Source: JAWXBM01 sp034440115
GTDB lineage: Bacteria; Pseudomonadota; Gammaproteobacteria; Xanthomonadales; SZUA-36
DNA length: 60,811 nucleotides
Reading direction: 5' to 3'
Assembly: GCA_034440115.1 (NCBI GenBank)
Contig: JAWXBM010000131.1
Span: 1 to 60,811, forward strand
This document shows, in pieces, positions 43,647 to 52,068 of this stretch. The first letter of the stretch is position 1; each line of letters begins with the position of its first letter. Under the pieces are notes generated by a model that saw only the letters and a list, made by a program, of their open reading frames with translations, did no database searches and was not told where the DNA came from. The translations under genes were made by a program, and so were the position numbers.

Positions 43647-46586
43647 TCAGGCCTTGTCACTTTCTATCCAGGCTTCGGGTGATGGACAGGAACAAATCAG
43701 GTTGCGGTCACCGAAGACGTTGTCGATACGGCTGACCGGAGCCCAGAACTTGCTGTTGCGCAGGCCCGATACAGGATATGCCGCTGATTCCCGGCTGTAT
43801 GGATGGCTCCAGTCATCCATCAGGTCGGCCATGGGGTGCGGTGCATTGCGCAAAGCGTTGTCCTCACGATCAGCTATTCCTGTTTCCACTGCGGCAATTT
43901 CTTCACGTATGCTCAACATGGCTTCGATGAATCGATTGATTTCTGGCAGCGATTCACTTTCGGTGGGCTCTATCATCAAAGTGCCAGGCACGGGAAAGGA
44001 CATGGTCGGCGAATGGAAGCCGTAGTCGATCAGCCTTTTGGCCACATCTTCTTCACTGATCCCACAGGAATCCTTGAATGGACGCAGATCGATGATGCAT
44101 TCATGGGCAACCCGTCCATTTCTGCCGGTGTATAGCACCGGGTAAGCGCCTGCCAGTCGTTTGGCTATGTAGTTGGCACTGAGTATGGCAACCTGGGTCG
44201 CTCGGGTCAGGCCATCCCGGCCCATCATGGCGATATAAGCCCAGGAAACGGGCAGTATGCCGGCACTGCCCCAGGGCGCAGCGGATACCGCAGGATTGTT
44301 GGCAAAAGGCCCTTCCATCTGCACCACGCTGTGGCCCGGCAGAAATGGCTCCAAATGCTTGCCCACGCAAATAGGACCAACGCCCGGACCACCACCACCA
44401 TGGGGAATGCAGAAAGTCTTGTGCAGATTCAGGTGTGAAACATCGGCTCCGAATTTGCCGGGAGCGGCACATCCCACCAAGGCATTGAGGTTGGCACCGT
44501 CAAGATAAACCTGGCCACCATGCTGGTGCACCACAGCGCAGATTTCGCGCACATCTTCCTCAAAAACCCCATGAGTAGAGGGGTAGGTGATCATCAATGC
44601 AGCCAGTCGTTCAGCATGTTTTTCGGCTTTGCAGCGCAAGTCATCGAGCTCAACATTGCCCTGACTATCGCATTTCACCACTTCAATTTTCATCCCGGCC
44701 ATGGCCGCGCTGGCGGGGTTAGTGCCGTGTGCAGAAGAAGGAATCAGGCAAATATCGCGTTGATGGTCGCCGCGGGAATCGTGGTACATCCTGATGGCCA
44801 GAAGACCGGCATACTCACCTTGCGATCCGGCATTGGGTTGCAGGGAAACGGCGTCATAACCGGTACAGGCAACCAGCATATCTTCCAACTCGCGCAACAG
44901 TTGTTGATAGCCTTGTGCCTGATCCAGAGGCGCAAACGGATGAATGTCACTGAATTCAGGCCAGGTCACCGGAATCATTTCCGTGGTGGCGTTCAGTTTC
45001 ATGGTGCAGGAACCCAGCGCAATCATGGCATGGGCCAATGACAGGTCCTTGTTCTCGAGGCGTTTGAGGTAGCGCAACATCTCGGTCTCGGATTGATACA
45101 ACTGGAACACCGGGTGATCCAGAAATTCACTGCTGCGTTGCAGGTTGGCTGGAATAGCGCTGAAATCAGCGGCCAAAGTCTTATCGAGATCGAGAATGGC
45201 TACTCCTCTGTCAGGCAAGAAAGCATGAATCAACGCCTCAATATGTTCGCGGTTGGTCTTTTCATTGATGCTTGCAGCTAACAGCCCGGCACCGTCACGG
45301 CGTAAATTAATACCTGCATTTGTGGCACGCTGGTAAATAGCAGTCGCCTGCTCCGCTTCGAGTTGGAAACTGATGGTGTCAAACCAGCTCGTGTTAACGG
45401 GCTTAATGCCGCCGTTTTCCAGCCCGCTAACCAACAGGCTGGCCAGGCGATGGATACGCTGGGCAATTTTTACTAACCTGGCTTTGCCATGCCAGGCGGC
45501 ATACATGCCGCTGATAACCGCCAGCAAGGCTTGAGCGGTACAGATATTGCTGGTGGCTTTGTCCCGGCGTATGTGTTGTTCGCGGGTTTGCAGTGCCATG
45601 CGCAACGCCAATCGACCTTTACTGTCCCTTGATACACCGATCACCCGGCCCGGCAATGAGCGCTTGTAGTCTTCACGAGTCGCGAAAAATGCTGCATGCG
45701 GCCCACCGTAGCCCATGGGAACGCCAAATCGCTGCGCCGAGCCTATGACTACATCAGCATTCATCTCGCCAGGAGGCTTGAGCAGCACCAGGCTCATCAG
45801 GTCCACCGCTACCGATACCAGTGCGTTTTGTTGCTGTGCTTGTGCGATCAGTGCGGCATAGTCGGAAACTTCACCGTTAGCGGCAGGGTATTGCAGCAGC
45901 AACCCAAAGTACTCTTTGTCGTTGATGAGATCTTCGACGCGACCTACAACCAATTCGATGCCGAGATAAGAGGCGCGATTTCTGACTACGTCCAGCGTTT
46001 GGGGTAATACGTTTTCATCCACCAGAAAGCGCATGGACTTTGTGCGCCGGTTGATGCGCTGCAACATGGTCATGGCCTCCGCTGCCGCAGTGGCTTCATC
46101 CAGCAAAGAAGCGTTGGCAATGTCCATGCCGGTGAGGTCGCAGATCATTTGCTGAAAATTGAGCAAGGCCTCCAGCCGACCCTGGGAAATTTCCGCCTGA
46201 TAAGGGGTATACGCCGTATACCAACCCGGATTTTCCAGTACATTTCGTTGAATGACTGGCGGCAGGATGGTTTCGTGATAACCCAAACCGATCATGCTGT
46301 GCTGCACCTTGTTCAGTTCAGCCAGTTGACGCAGGCGTTGCAGCGTTTCGAGCTCGTTACGCGCACGGGGCAAGTCCAATGGTTCGTCCAACTGAATGCT
46401 CGGTGGCAAAGTAGTAGCTACCAGTTGCGCCAGAGATATAGCGCCTACTACCGCCAGCATCGCCTCTATATCTGCCTCGCGCGGGCCGATATGGCGGCTG
46501 ACAAAATCGCCATGATCCTCAAGTTGCCTTAAGGGAGAATCTGGAATGATGGCAGGCCGATGTGCTTGCATGGGAAGTGTATGCAT
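43647..46586 (-). CDS. gcvP: Glycine dehydrogenase (decarboxylating), P protein
   Basis: A 979-residue PLP enzyme of the glycine cleavage system (E. coli 957), decarboxylating glycine and loading the lipoyl H protein. The PLP lysine is Lys723 in HLNLHKTFCIPHGGGGPG. The two halves of the duplicated fold are both complete, so this is the fused P protein, not the split P1/P2 form. ATG 46586 is chosen because GGAG lies 9 nt upstream; an upstream frame would read through the hairpins at 46631-46777. gcvT and gcvH are not in the window. hemH follows after 34 nt. Confidence 0.95.
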   Translation of the reverse strand: MHTLPMQAHRPAIIPDSPLRQLEDHGDFVSRHIGPREADIEAMLAVVGAISLAQLVATTLPPSIQLDEPLDLPRARNELETLQRLRQLAELNKVQHSMIGLGYHETILPPVIQRNVLENPGWYTAYTPYQAEISQGRLEALLNFQQMICDLTGMDIANASLLDEATAAAEAMTMLQRINRRTKSMRFLVDENVLPQTLDVVRNRASYLGIELVVGRVEDLINDKEYFGLLLQYPAANGEVSDYAALIAQAQQQNALVSVAVDLMSLVLLKPPGEMNADVVIGSAQRFGVPMGYGGPHAAFFATREDYKRSLPGRVIGVSRDSKGRLALRMALQTREQHIRRDKATSNICTAQALLAVISGMYAAWHGKARLVKIAQRIHRLASLLVSGLENGGIKPVNTSWFDTISFQLEAEQATAIYQRATNAGINLRRDGAGLLAASINEKTNREHIEALIHAFLPDRGVAILDLDKTLAADFSAIPANLQRSSEFLDHPVFQLYQSETEMLRYLKRLENKDLSLAHAMIALGSCTMKLNATTEMIPVTWPEFSDIHPFAPLDQAQGYQQLLRELEDMLVACTGYDAVSLQPNAGSQGEYAGLLAIRMYHDSRGDHQRDICLIPSSAHGTNPASAAMAGMKIEVVKCDSQGNVELDDLRCKAEKHAERLAALMITYPSTHGVFEEDVREICAVVHQHGGQVYLDGANLNALVGCAAPGKFGADVSHLNLHKTFCIPHGGGGPGVGPICVGKHLEPFLPGHSVVQMEGPFANNPAVSAAPWGSAGILPVSWAYIAMMGRDGLTRATQVAILSANYIAKRLAGAYPVLYTGRNGRVAHECIIDLRPFKDSCGISEEDVAKRLIDYGFHSPTMSFPVPGTLMIEPTESESLPEINRFIEAMLSIREEIAAVETGIADREDNALRNAPHPMADLMDDWSHPYSRESAAYPVSGLRNSKFWAPVSRIDNVFGDRNLICSCPSPEAWIESDKA

Positions 46587-46630
46587 GAAAGGGGGCTCCG
46601 GAACGGGTGCGATTTCGGGGCGTATTGTAA

Positions 46631-46777
46631 GGGAATCTCTGATTAATTCAGAGATTCCCGCGGTACAGGGAAGTGCCGCCATTTTCAATGAGGGTAACTC
46701 ATTGAAAATGAAGGAAAGTGAAAATCACACTTTTCACTTTCCGTACTCTGAGAAATCCAGGATGGATTTATTCAGAG
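46631..46777. repeat. Cluster of four hairpins, MITE-like
   Basis: Four consecutive inverted repeats fill 147 nt between gcvP and ctaB: GGGAATCTCTGA/TCAGAGATTCCC (46631-46659, perfect 12), CATTTTCAATGAG/CTCATTGAAAATG (46680-46710, perfect 13), GGAAAGTGAAAA/TTTTCACTTTCC (46713-46742, perfect 12), and a broken CTCTGA-AAATCCA/TGGATTT-TCAGAG (46746-46777). The two outer ends share TCAGAG(A/C)TTCC-like ends in opposite orientation. None has a strong T run, so simple termination does not explain all four. A short mobile element remnant is one reading. Confidence 0.75.
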
Positions 46778-46810
46778 CTTCCTTCTGTCTTTGTACTGCC
46801 CGCGTCAGCG

Positions 46811-46834
46811 ATTCACGATTCAATTCACGATTCA
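46811..46834. repeat. Perfect 12-bp tandem duplication over the ctaB stop
   Basis: ATTCACGATTCA occurs twice head to tail; the second copy contains the TGA stop of ctaB (46832-46834, minus strand). A further partial GATTCA precedes it. The unit looks like a recent slippage or a target duplication. Confidence 0.8.
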
Positions 46835-47722
46835 GGACAGGAAATTCTGCAGGTAATGATCAGCCAGCAGGAAAACGAACAACAACATCAGGTAGATAAC
46901 CGAGTAGCTGAAAGTCTGCATGGGCAGAGTTTCGTCTTCACCGGAGTCACCCGCCTTGAGCAAGCGCCAAGCATACCAAAGGAAACCCAGGTTAAGCACA
47001 CTCACTCCAGCCAGGTAGAGCAAATTGCTCATGCCGGTGAGGTAGGGCAGGGTAGTGATCAGCACCAGCAAAATCGTGTAGAAAAAAATGTGCCAGCGCG
47101 TGTAGGTAACTCCATGGGTAACCGGCAACATAGGGATGCCTGCGGCCGCATAGTCCAGTCGGCGATGGATGGCCAATGCCCAGAAATGCGGGGGTGTCCA
47201 GACGAAAACGATGAGGAACAGCAACATCGCGCCGGGATCAATCTGGCCGGTGACGGCGGTCCAGCCCAGTAAAGGTGGCGCAGCGCCGGCGGCACCGCCA
47301 ATAACGATGTTCTGCGGTGTGGCCCGTTTCAGCCAGGCAGTGTAGATAATCGCGTAGCCAATCAGGGAGACAAAGGTCAGCACTGCAGTCAGGGCATTAA
47401 CCCAAACCACCAACACGAGCATGGACAGGATGCCCAGGGTAACGGCAAAAACCAGCACTTGGCGCTCACTCAAGTCACCCTGGGGCAGCGGCCGATTGCG
47501 CGTGCGAACCATGATGGCATCGATGCGCTGGTCGAGTAAGTGATTGATGGCCGCAGCAGACGACGAGGCCAGGGCGATGCCCAGGGTGCCAGCCAATAAC
47601 GCGTTGAGCGGCGGCCAACCAGGAGTTGCCAGGAAAATACCCACCACCGCGGTAAATACGATCAAGGCAACCACTTTGGGTTTGGTTAGCTCGTAATAAC
47701 GGGCAGCCTTGTTGAACATCAT
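46832..47722 (-). CDS. ctaB: Protoheme IX farnesyltransferase
   Basis: A 296-residue polytopic membrane enzyme (CyoE/Cox10 family) that farnesylates heme B to heme O. Motifs ALASSSAAAINHLLDQRIDAIMVRTRNRPLP (shown in parts: NHLLDQRID and RTRNRPLP) are the prenyl-diphosphate signature. Its ATG shares one base with the ctaA stop (TGATG). Last gene of the cox assembly set on the minus strand. Confidence 0.95.
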   Translation of the reverse strand: MMFNKAARYYELTKPKVVALIVFTAVVGIFLATPGWPPLNALLAGTLGIALASSSAAAINHLLDQRIDAIMVRTRNRPLPQGDLSERQVLVFAVTLGILSMLVLVVWVNALTAVLTFVSLIGYAIIYTAWLKRATPQNIVIGGAAGAAPPLLGWTAVTGQIDPGAMLLFLIVFVWTPPHFWALAIHRRLDYAAAGIPMLPVTHGVTYTRWHIFFYTILLVLITTLPYLTGMSNLLYLAGVSVLNLGFLWYAWRLLKAGDSGEDETLPMQTFSYSVIYLMLLFVFLLADHYLQNFLS

Positions 47723-48714
47723 CAGTATCGTTGCGGAGTCGCGCGGAACAGCAGCCAGATCATCAGGGCTAGTAGCAGAGCAGCGGCGCCATTATGCAGT
47801 ACGGCATTCGCCAGTGGCAGATAGAACAGCACATTGGCAATGCCCAGACTGATCTGGGTAATCAGCAAGGCCATCAGTACCGCACCAGCTCTTTGCAATA
47901 CGGGCGTTCTGAGCAATCGGAACGAGACGATGCTCAGCAGGATAAAAGTTACTATAGCGCCCATTCGATGAGCCCAATGGATGGCTACCCGGGCGTTCAG
48001 GTCGAGGATACCGCCTTCGTAATCTACGCCGATTTCACGCCAGATACGGAAACCTTCAGCATAATCTGCCTCGGGCCACCAGGCGTTATGGCAGGTTGGA
48101 AAGTCGGGACAAGCTAAAGCGGAGTAGTTGGCGCTGGTCCAGCCACCAAGGAATATCTGCAGCACCAGAACCACTAACCCGCTGATGATGATGGGCCGTA
48201 ATCTCCTGATGGGGTGGCTGGGGTTGTAGCGCCCAGGTCTGCTGCTTTTCAATGCGAACCACAGCAGCAACCCGAACGTCGCCATGCCGCCGAGCAAGTG
48301 TGCGGTCACTACCAGCGGTAACAGTTTGAGCGTCACAGTCCACATGCCCAAAGCGGCTTGAAACAGAATGAGTGCGAGTATGGCGGCTGCAGCTAATTTA
48401 AGCTGCTGATAGCGGTGAGCTGGCTTCCAGGCTAAATAGTTGATGAGCAAGACCAGCAAAACCAGGGTGCCGGCAAGATAGCGGTGGGCCATTTCCTTCC
48501 ACGCTTTATGCGCTTCAACCGGCCGCTCCGGAAAATTCTCGTTGGCTGACGCCACTTCATGAGCATGTTCTGGCCAGGTAATATGGCCGTAACAGCCTGG
48601 CCAGTCGGGGCATCCCAAACCGGCATGCGAAAGGCGCACGTAGGCGCCCAGAATGATGACGCAGAAGGCAACCAGTGCTGCAAATAAGGCAACACGCTGA
48701 ATAGCTAGTGTCAT
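47722..48714 (-). CDS. ctaA: Heme A synthase (Cox15/CtaA)
   Basis: A 330-residue membrane protein that oxidises heme O to heme A. The duplicated N- and C-terminal halves and conserved His pairs are seen (GAYVRLSHAGLGCPDWPGCY; ALACPDFPTCHNAW; WAHRMGAI). ATG 48714 shares a base with the upstream gene's TAA; an earlier ATG at 48738 lies inside that gene. ctaB follows directly. Confidence 0.94.
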   Translation of the reverse strand: MTLAIQRVALFAALVAFCVIILGAYVRLSHAGLGCPDWPGCYGHITWPEHAHEVASANENFPERPVEAHKAWKEMAHRYLAGTLVLLVLLINYLAWKPAHRYQQLKLAAAAILALILFQAALGMWTVTLKLLPLVVTAHLLGGMATFGLLLWFALKSSRPGRYNPSHPIRRLRPIIISGLVVLVLQIFLGGWTSANYSALACPDFPTCHNAWWPEADYAEGFRIWREIGVDYEGGILDLNARVAIHWAHRMGAIVTFILLSIVSFRLLRTPVLQRAGAVLMALLITQISLGIANVLFYLPLANAVLHNGAAALLLALMIWLLFRATPQRY

Positions 48715-49319
48715 TATTCCTTGTCCTGCTTTGACCATTTGAGCAAACGTTTCAGATCCTTGTTTAATCTTGCCGCGGAATCTGTCGTATCGTAGGCCAT
48801 CATAATGTTACCCAGCGGATCGACCAAATAACTGCTTAATGTGTTGTTGCTCACGACATTCTGCACACTTGCGCTCTGCACGGACTGCCACAAACTTGCC
48901 GATGGATCTGACAATAGTATGAATTGGTCATAGATCTCCATAAGTTGTTGTCTTGATCCTTCATCCAGTTGTGATCCAGTCAGCAATGCTAATGCTATGC
49001 GCTGCTGCTCCCGCCCGGATGCCCTATGTACCTGGCGCAACCCCGCGACTTTGCGCAAACAGTCCTGTTCGCAAACAGTCGGCAGCGGTAAAAGAATAAC
49101 CCAGCTACCCTGCAAAGTTGCGATTGCTGTCGAATCTGGTGCAGTTTCGGCCGCAGTCCAGTCCAAAGCAACCGGTGGCTGAATCAGTTTGCCTTGATTA
49201 ACGGTTTCACCAGATAACAAGGGGAGTTGCCCATTGAACATGAGCACAGCGGCCAGTAACGGCAACAGGAACAGGGCCAGGATGGCCAGCAACTTCAATC
49301 GGTTGGATGCAATGCTCAC
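48714..49319 (-). CDS. Sco-like membrane-anchored protein of the oxidase cluster
   Basis: A 201-residue protein with an N-terminal anchor (residues 8-28) and a thioredoxin-like part. Cys83 and Cys87 form a CxxxC motif (TVCEQDCLRK), as in copper chaperone Sco, and SSYLVDPLGNIMMAYD resembles the Sco end, but the His that usually precedes that strand is absent (Ser-Asn-Asn in its place). No other sco gene occurs in the cluster, so it might serve that role or another. It overlaps SURF1 by 4 nt and ctaA by one base. Confidence 0.65.
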   Translation of the reverse strand: MSIASNRLKLLAILALFLLPLLAAVLMFNGQLPLLSGETVNQGKLIQPPVALDWTAAETAPDSTAIATLQGSWVILLPLPTVCEQDCLRKVAGLRQVHRASGREQQRIALALLTGSQLDEGSRQQLMEIYDQFILLSDPSASLWQSVQSASVQNVVSNNTLSSYLVDPLGNIMMAYDTTDSAARLNKDLKRLLKWSKQDKE

Positions 49320-50020
49320 GGCTTAGCCCGGTGAATTCGAATAGCCAGTGTGAAAATCAGGATGATGGAGGCCACCGCAAGGGCATACCACTGCACGGCA
49401 TAAGCCTGGTGTTGGGCCGGCAGGATAACCGCTGGCTGCCAATCGCGATCAGCAAATCCACTGGCATCAACAGCATCGAGTTTGAGGATCATGGGAGCTA
49501 TGGGCAGGTCTGCGACTTTGGCAATCGTATCGATATCCAGGTAAGTCAGAAGTATCGGTCCGTCCAAATGTCCAATCACATCGGGCTGGCCGAGCTGAAC
49601 GCCACCGTCAGGCGGCTTGCTGAGCAGGCCAGTGATGACGATGTCCTCAGAGGGAGTCATGACTTCGGGTAAAGTCCTTCGATCTGCATTCATTGCCAGC
49701 CAGCCTCGGTCAACCAGTAGAGGTATTCCTTGAGTCGAATAAAACAAACTCAATACATGAACGCCAGGTTGACCCTGCCAGATCTTGTTATCCAGCAACA
49801 CATGCCATTGAGTCTCATAATCACCCAATACCTGGACCCGGGCAAAAACCTCACCGGAACTCAGAGCTTGCTGCAAAGTCATTTCCTGGGCCTGCTCGAA
49901 GTGATTCAGCAAATCCTGTTTTTCAATTTTGCGCTGGAATTGCCAGTTACCCAGACTGGCGAAAACCAGGGTCAGGGCAAGCAGCAGCAAAAGTGGCAAA
50001 ATTCGAACCTGGATCTTCAT
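49316..50020 (-). CDS. SURF1-family oxidase assembly protein
   Basis: A 234-residue protein with two membrane helices at the ends (residues 5-25 and 205-225) and a central periplasmic domain; GNWQFQRKIEKQDLL and PLLVDRGWLAMNADR are SURF1 signatures. It helps insert heme A into subunit I. ATG 50020 (MKIQVRILP) starts at the first helix; the upstream ATG adds an unlikely leader. The stop overlaps the next gene start by 4 nt. Confidence 0.9.
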   Translation of the reverse strand: MKIQVRILPLLLLLALTLVFASLGNWQFQRKIEKQDLLNHFEQAQEMTLQQALSSGEVFARVQVLGDYETQWHVLLDNKIWQGQPGVHVLSLFYSTQGIPLLVDRGWLAMNADRRTLPEVMTPSEDIVITGLLSKPPDGGVQLGQPDVIGHLDGPILLTYLDIDTIAKVADLPIAPMILKLDAVDASGFADRDWQPAVILPAQHQAYAVQWYALAVASIILIFTLAIRIHRAKP

Positions 50021-50082
50021 GGATTTAAATTGTCGCCACTTCGCTATATATTGAAACTCCTTCAAACAGCCCAGAGGTCAAC

Positions 50083-50322
50083 ATGCTGATCAAACTCATC
50101 ATATTACTGTTTCTGCTTACCATCCTGTATAGCCTGGCATCTTCGTTCTTTTTCCTGGTCAAGGATAAGGGGCAGGGTGATCGAACCGTGCAGCGTCTGA
50201 CCTGGCGGGTCGGTCTTTCGCTGGTGCTTTTCCTGCTGTTGTGGGGCGCGCACTCCCTGGGCTGGATCGAACCCAACAGCGGGCCGGTTAAACCGCCCGT
50301 AAAGTCAGAGGCTTCCGGCTGA
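50083..50322 (+). CDS. Twin-transmembrane protein (DUF2909 type)
   Basis: A 79-residue protein with two helices (IKLIILLFLLTILYSLASSF and VGLSLVLFLLLWGAHSLGW). It resembles DUF2909 proteins found in cytochrome oxidase clusters. It runs against all other genes of the cluster, sandwiched between SURF1 and coxC. Exact function unknown. Confidence 0.75.
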   Translation: MLIKLIILLFLLTILYSLASSFFFLVKDKGQGDRTVQRLTWRVGLSLVLFLLLWGAHSLGWIEPNSGPVKPPVKSEASG

Positions 50323-50356
50323 GCGGTGCTTCAAGTAATAATCAGCGCCACAGGAT

Positions 50357-50372
50357 TGCGGCCAAGGCCGCA
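50357..50372. terminator. Possible shared terminator between DUF2909 gene and coxC
   Basis: TGCGGCC (50357-50363) and GGCCGCA (50366-50372) form a tight GC hairpin, between two convergent genes. Neither strand has a strong T run, so the assignment is tentative. Confidence 0.4.
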
Positions 50373-50433
50373 TTCCCGGGTCGCATTTCTGGCTCGCAAT
50401 CCCGATTCGCCTCATGGGCTGATTCAACGACAC

Positions 50434-51303
50434 TCAGTATACATATACGAAAATAAACAGACCCAACCACACCACGTCAACAAAGTGCCAATACCAGGCC
50501 ACGGCTTCAAAGCCAAAGTGATTGTCCGCGCTGAAATGTCCGCGCGCGCAGCGGATGGCTATGACCAGCAACATAATGGCGCCCAGAGTAACGTGCATGC
50601 CATGGAAACCCGTCAGCATGAAAAAGGTTGAACCGTAAATGCCGGAGCCCAGGGTAAGCCCCAACTCCTGGTAGGCTTCCTTGTACTCTTCCACCTGAAA
50701 GTACATGAAGATGAAGCCCAGTAATACCGTAGCGGCGAGCCAGAGCACCAGCGGAGTGCGCAGGTTTTTCTTCAGAGCATGGTGGGCCATGGTAACGGTC
50801 ACACCTGAGGTCAGTAGAATCAGGGTATTGAGGAAAGGCACACCAAAGGCGGGAATAGTGCCGAATGGCCCACCCAATTCAGCAGGGCCAGCCGTTGGCC
50901 AGACATTCTGATAGCCCTGCCACAACATTTCATTGGTGTATGCACCTGAACCCTCGCCACCCAGCCAGGGCACCGAAAGCACCCGAGCGTAAAACAGGGC
51001 GCCAAAGAAACAGGCAAAAAACATCACTTCTGAAAAAATGAACCACAACATGCCCATGCGGAAAGAGGCATCCACCTGGTCGTTATACAGGCCACTTTCG
51101 CTCTCGCGAATAACCTGGCCAAACCAGCCAAACAGCATGAAAATCATAATGGCTGCGCCGACCGTGAAAGCCCAAGGTGCGGCATTGGCGCCGTTAACCC
51201 AGTATGCCGCACTGGCCATCATGGTGATCATGCCTATCGAGCCAACGATCGGCCAATGGGTTTTGTGCGGTACGTAATAGCTATCTTCTGCGTGCTGGGC
51301 CAT
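50434..51303 (-). CDS. coxC: Cytochrome c oxidase subunit III
   Basis: A 289-residue polytopic subunit (seven helices expected). HKTHWPIVGSIGMITMMASA, then EVMFFACFFGALFYAR and TFFMLTGFHGMHVTLGAIM, WHFVDVVWLGLFIFVYVY are signatures. It stabilises the oxidase and proton uptake. It ends the coxB-coxA-(small)-ctaG-coxC unit on the minus strand. Confidence 0.96.
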   Translation of the reverse strand: MAQHAEDSYYVPHKTHWPIVGSIGMITMMASAAYWVNGANAAPWAFTVGAAIMIFMLFGWFGQVIRESESGLYNDQVDASFRMGMLWFIFSEVMFFACFFGALFYARVLSVPWLGGEGSGAYTNEMLWQGYQNVWPTAGPAELGGPFGTIPAFGVPFLNTLILLTSGVTVTMAHHALKKNLRTPLVLWLAATVLLGFIFMYFQVEEYKEAYQELGLTLGSGIYGSTFFMLTGFHGMHVTLGAIMLLVIAIRCARGHFSADNHFGFEAVAWYWHFVDVVWLGLFIFVYVY

Positions 51304-51305
51304 GG

Positions 51306-51902
51306 TCAGTTCTCATTAACGGGGGCATGGGCGGATGCCAGTGCCAAGGCTGAGCGCTCCGCTTTTTCATTGCGATAAAACGTGTAGGAAAGGGTTATTT
51401 CCTTGATGCTTTCGGGTAAATCGGGCTGTACAAAAAAGTACACGGGCATTTCCCGGCTTTCATTGCTGGCCAACATTTGCTCGGTGAAACAAAAACACTC
51501 GGTTTTGACAAAATACAGGCTGGCTTCAGGCGGTACAACGTTATAAGTGGCCTGTCCTATCATGTCCGACTGGGTCGGATTCATTGCCAGATATCTGGTT
51601 TCTGACAGCTCTCCCAGCTTGATGGTGCTGGTCTTCTCCAGCGGCTGAAACATCCATGGCAGATCTGAATGAGTAGTCGCCAGGAAGCGAATTCGCACTT
51701 CGCGTTCTGAAACTTGTACGCCATCAGCATTGGCAGCGATATTTACGCTGCGCCCGCCCAATCCGGTAATGTCGCAAAACACGCCGTACAGCGGCACCAT
51801 GGCATAGCCAAAGCCAAACATGGCTACCGCCATTATGACCAGACGGCCCACCAGGCGCCGGTTAACACTTTTGCGCTGGTGCTGTTTGGATTCTTCGCTC
51901 AT
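51306..51902 (-). CDS. ctaG: Cytochrome c oxidase assembly protein (Cox11/CtaG)
   Basis: A 198-residue protein with one N-terminal membrane helix, then a periplasmic domain holding the copper motif TECFCFTEQ. It delivers copper to the CuB site of subunit I. It is placed 3 nt before coxC and 23 nt after the 43-residue protein. Confidence 0.94.
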   Translation of the reverse strand: MSEESKQHQRKSVNRRLVGRLVIMAVAMFGFGYAMVPLYGVFCDITGLGGRSVNIAANADGVQVSEREVRIRFLATTHSDLPWMFQPLEKTSTIKLGELSETRYLAMNPTQSDMIGQATYNVVPPEASLYFVKTECFCFTEQMLASNESREMPVYFFVQPDLPESIKEITLSYTFYRNEKAERSALALASAHAPVNEN

Positions 51903-51925
51903 GACTTCAATAGTCTCCGGGGCTG

Positions 51926-52057
51926 TCAGCCATTACTCGCCAGTACACCAGACAGAATGAATGCTGTGAAAATGGCCACTGCAATCGTTGCCAGTATCCA
52001 GGCCGTGATAACGGCCCGGGATCTGCGTTGCTGCGATTCTGATGTTTGCTTGTTCAT
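51926..52057 (-). CDS. 43-residue cytochrome oxidase small membrane protein
   Basis: ATG 52057 to TGA 51926: a basic N-terminus (NKQTSESQQRRSR) and one membrane helix (WILATIAVAIFTAFILSGVL). It is very short, so easily missed. Its place between coxA and ctaG matches the small assembly proteins seen at this position in related cox clusters. No individual function is established for this protein. Confidence 0.7.
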   Translation of the reverse strand: MNKQTSESQQRRSRAVITAWILATIAVAIFTAFILSGVLASNG

Positions 52058-52068
52058 CGCGCTTGCCA

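Noticed and set aside
46587..46688. Longer gcvP start
   Set aside because: The added residues would read through the first hairpin; ATG 46586 has GGAG at 9 nt.
46718..47272. 184-codon plus-strand frame antisense to ctaB
   Set aside because: Overlaps the hairpin cluster and the ctaB gene; composition not protein-like.
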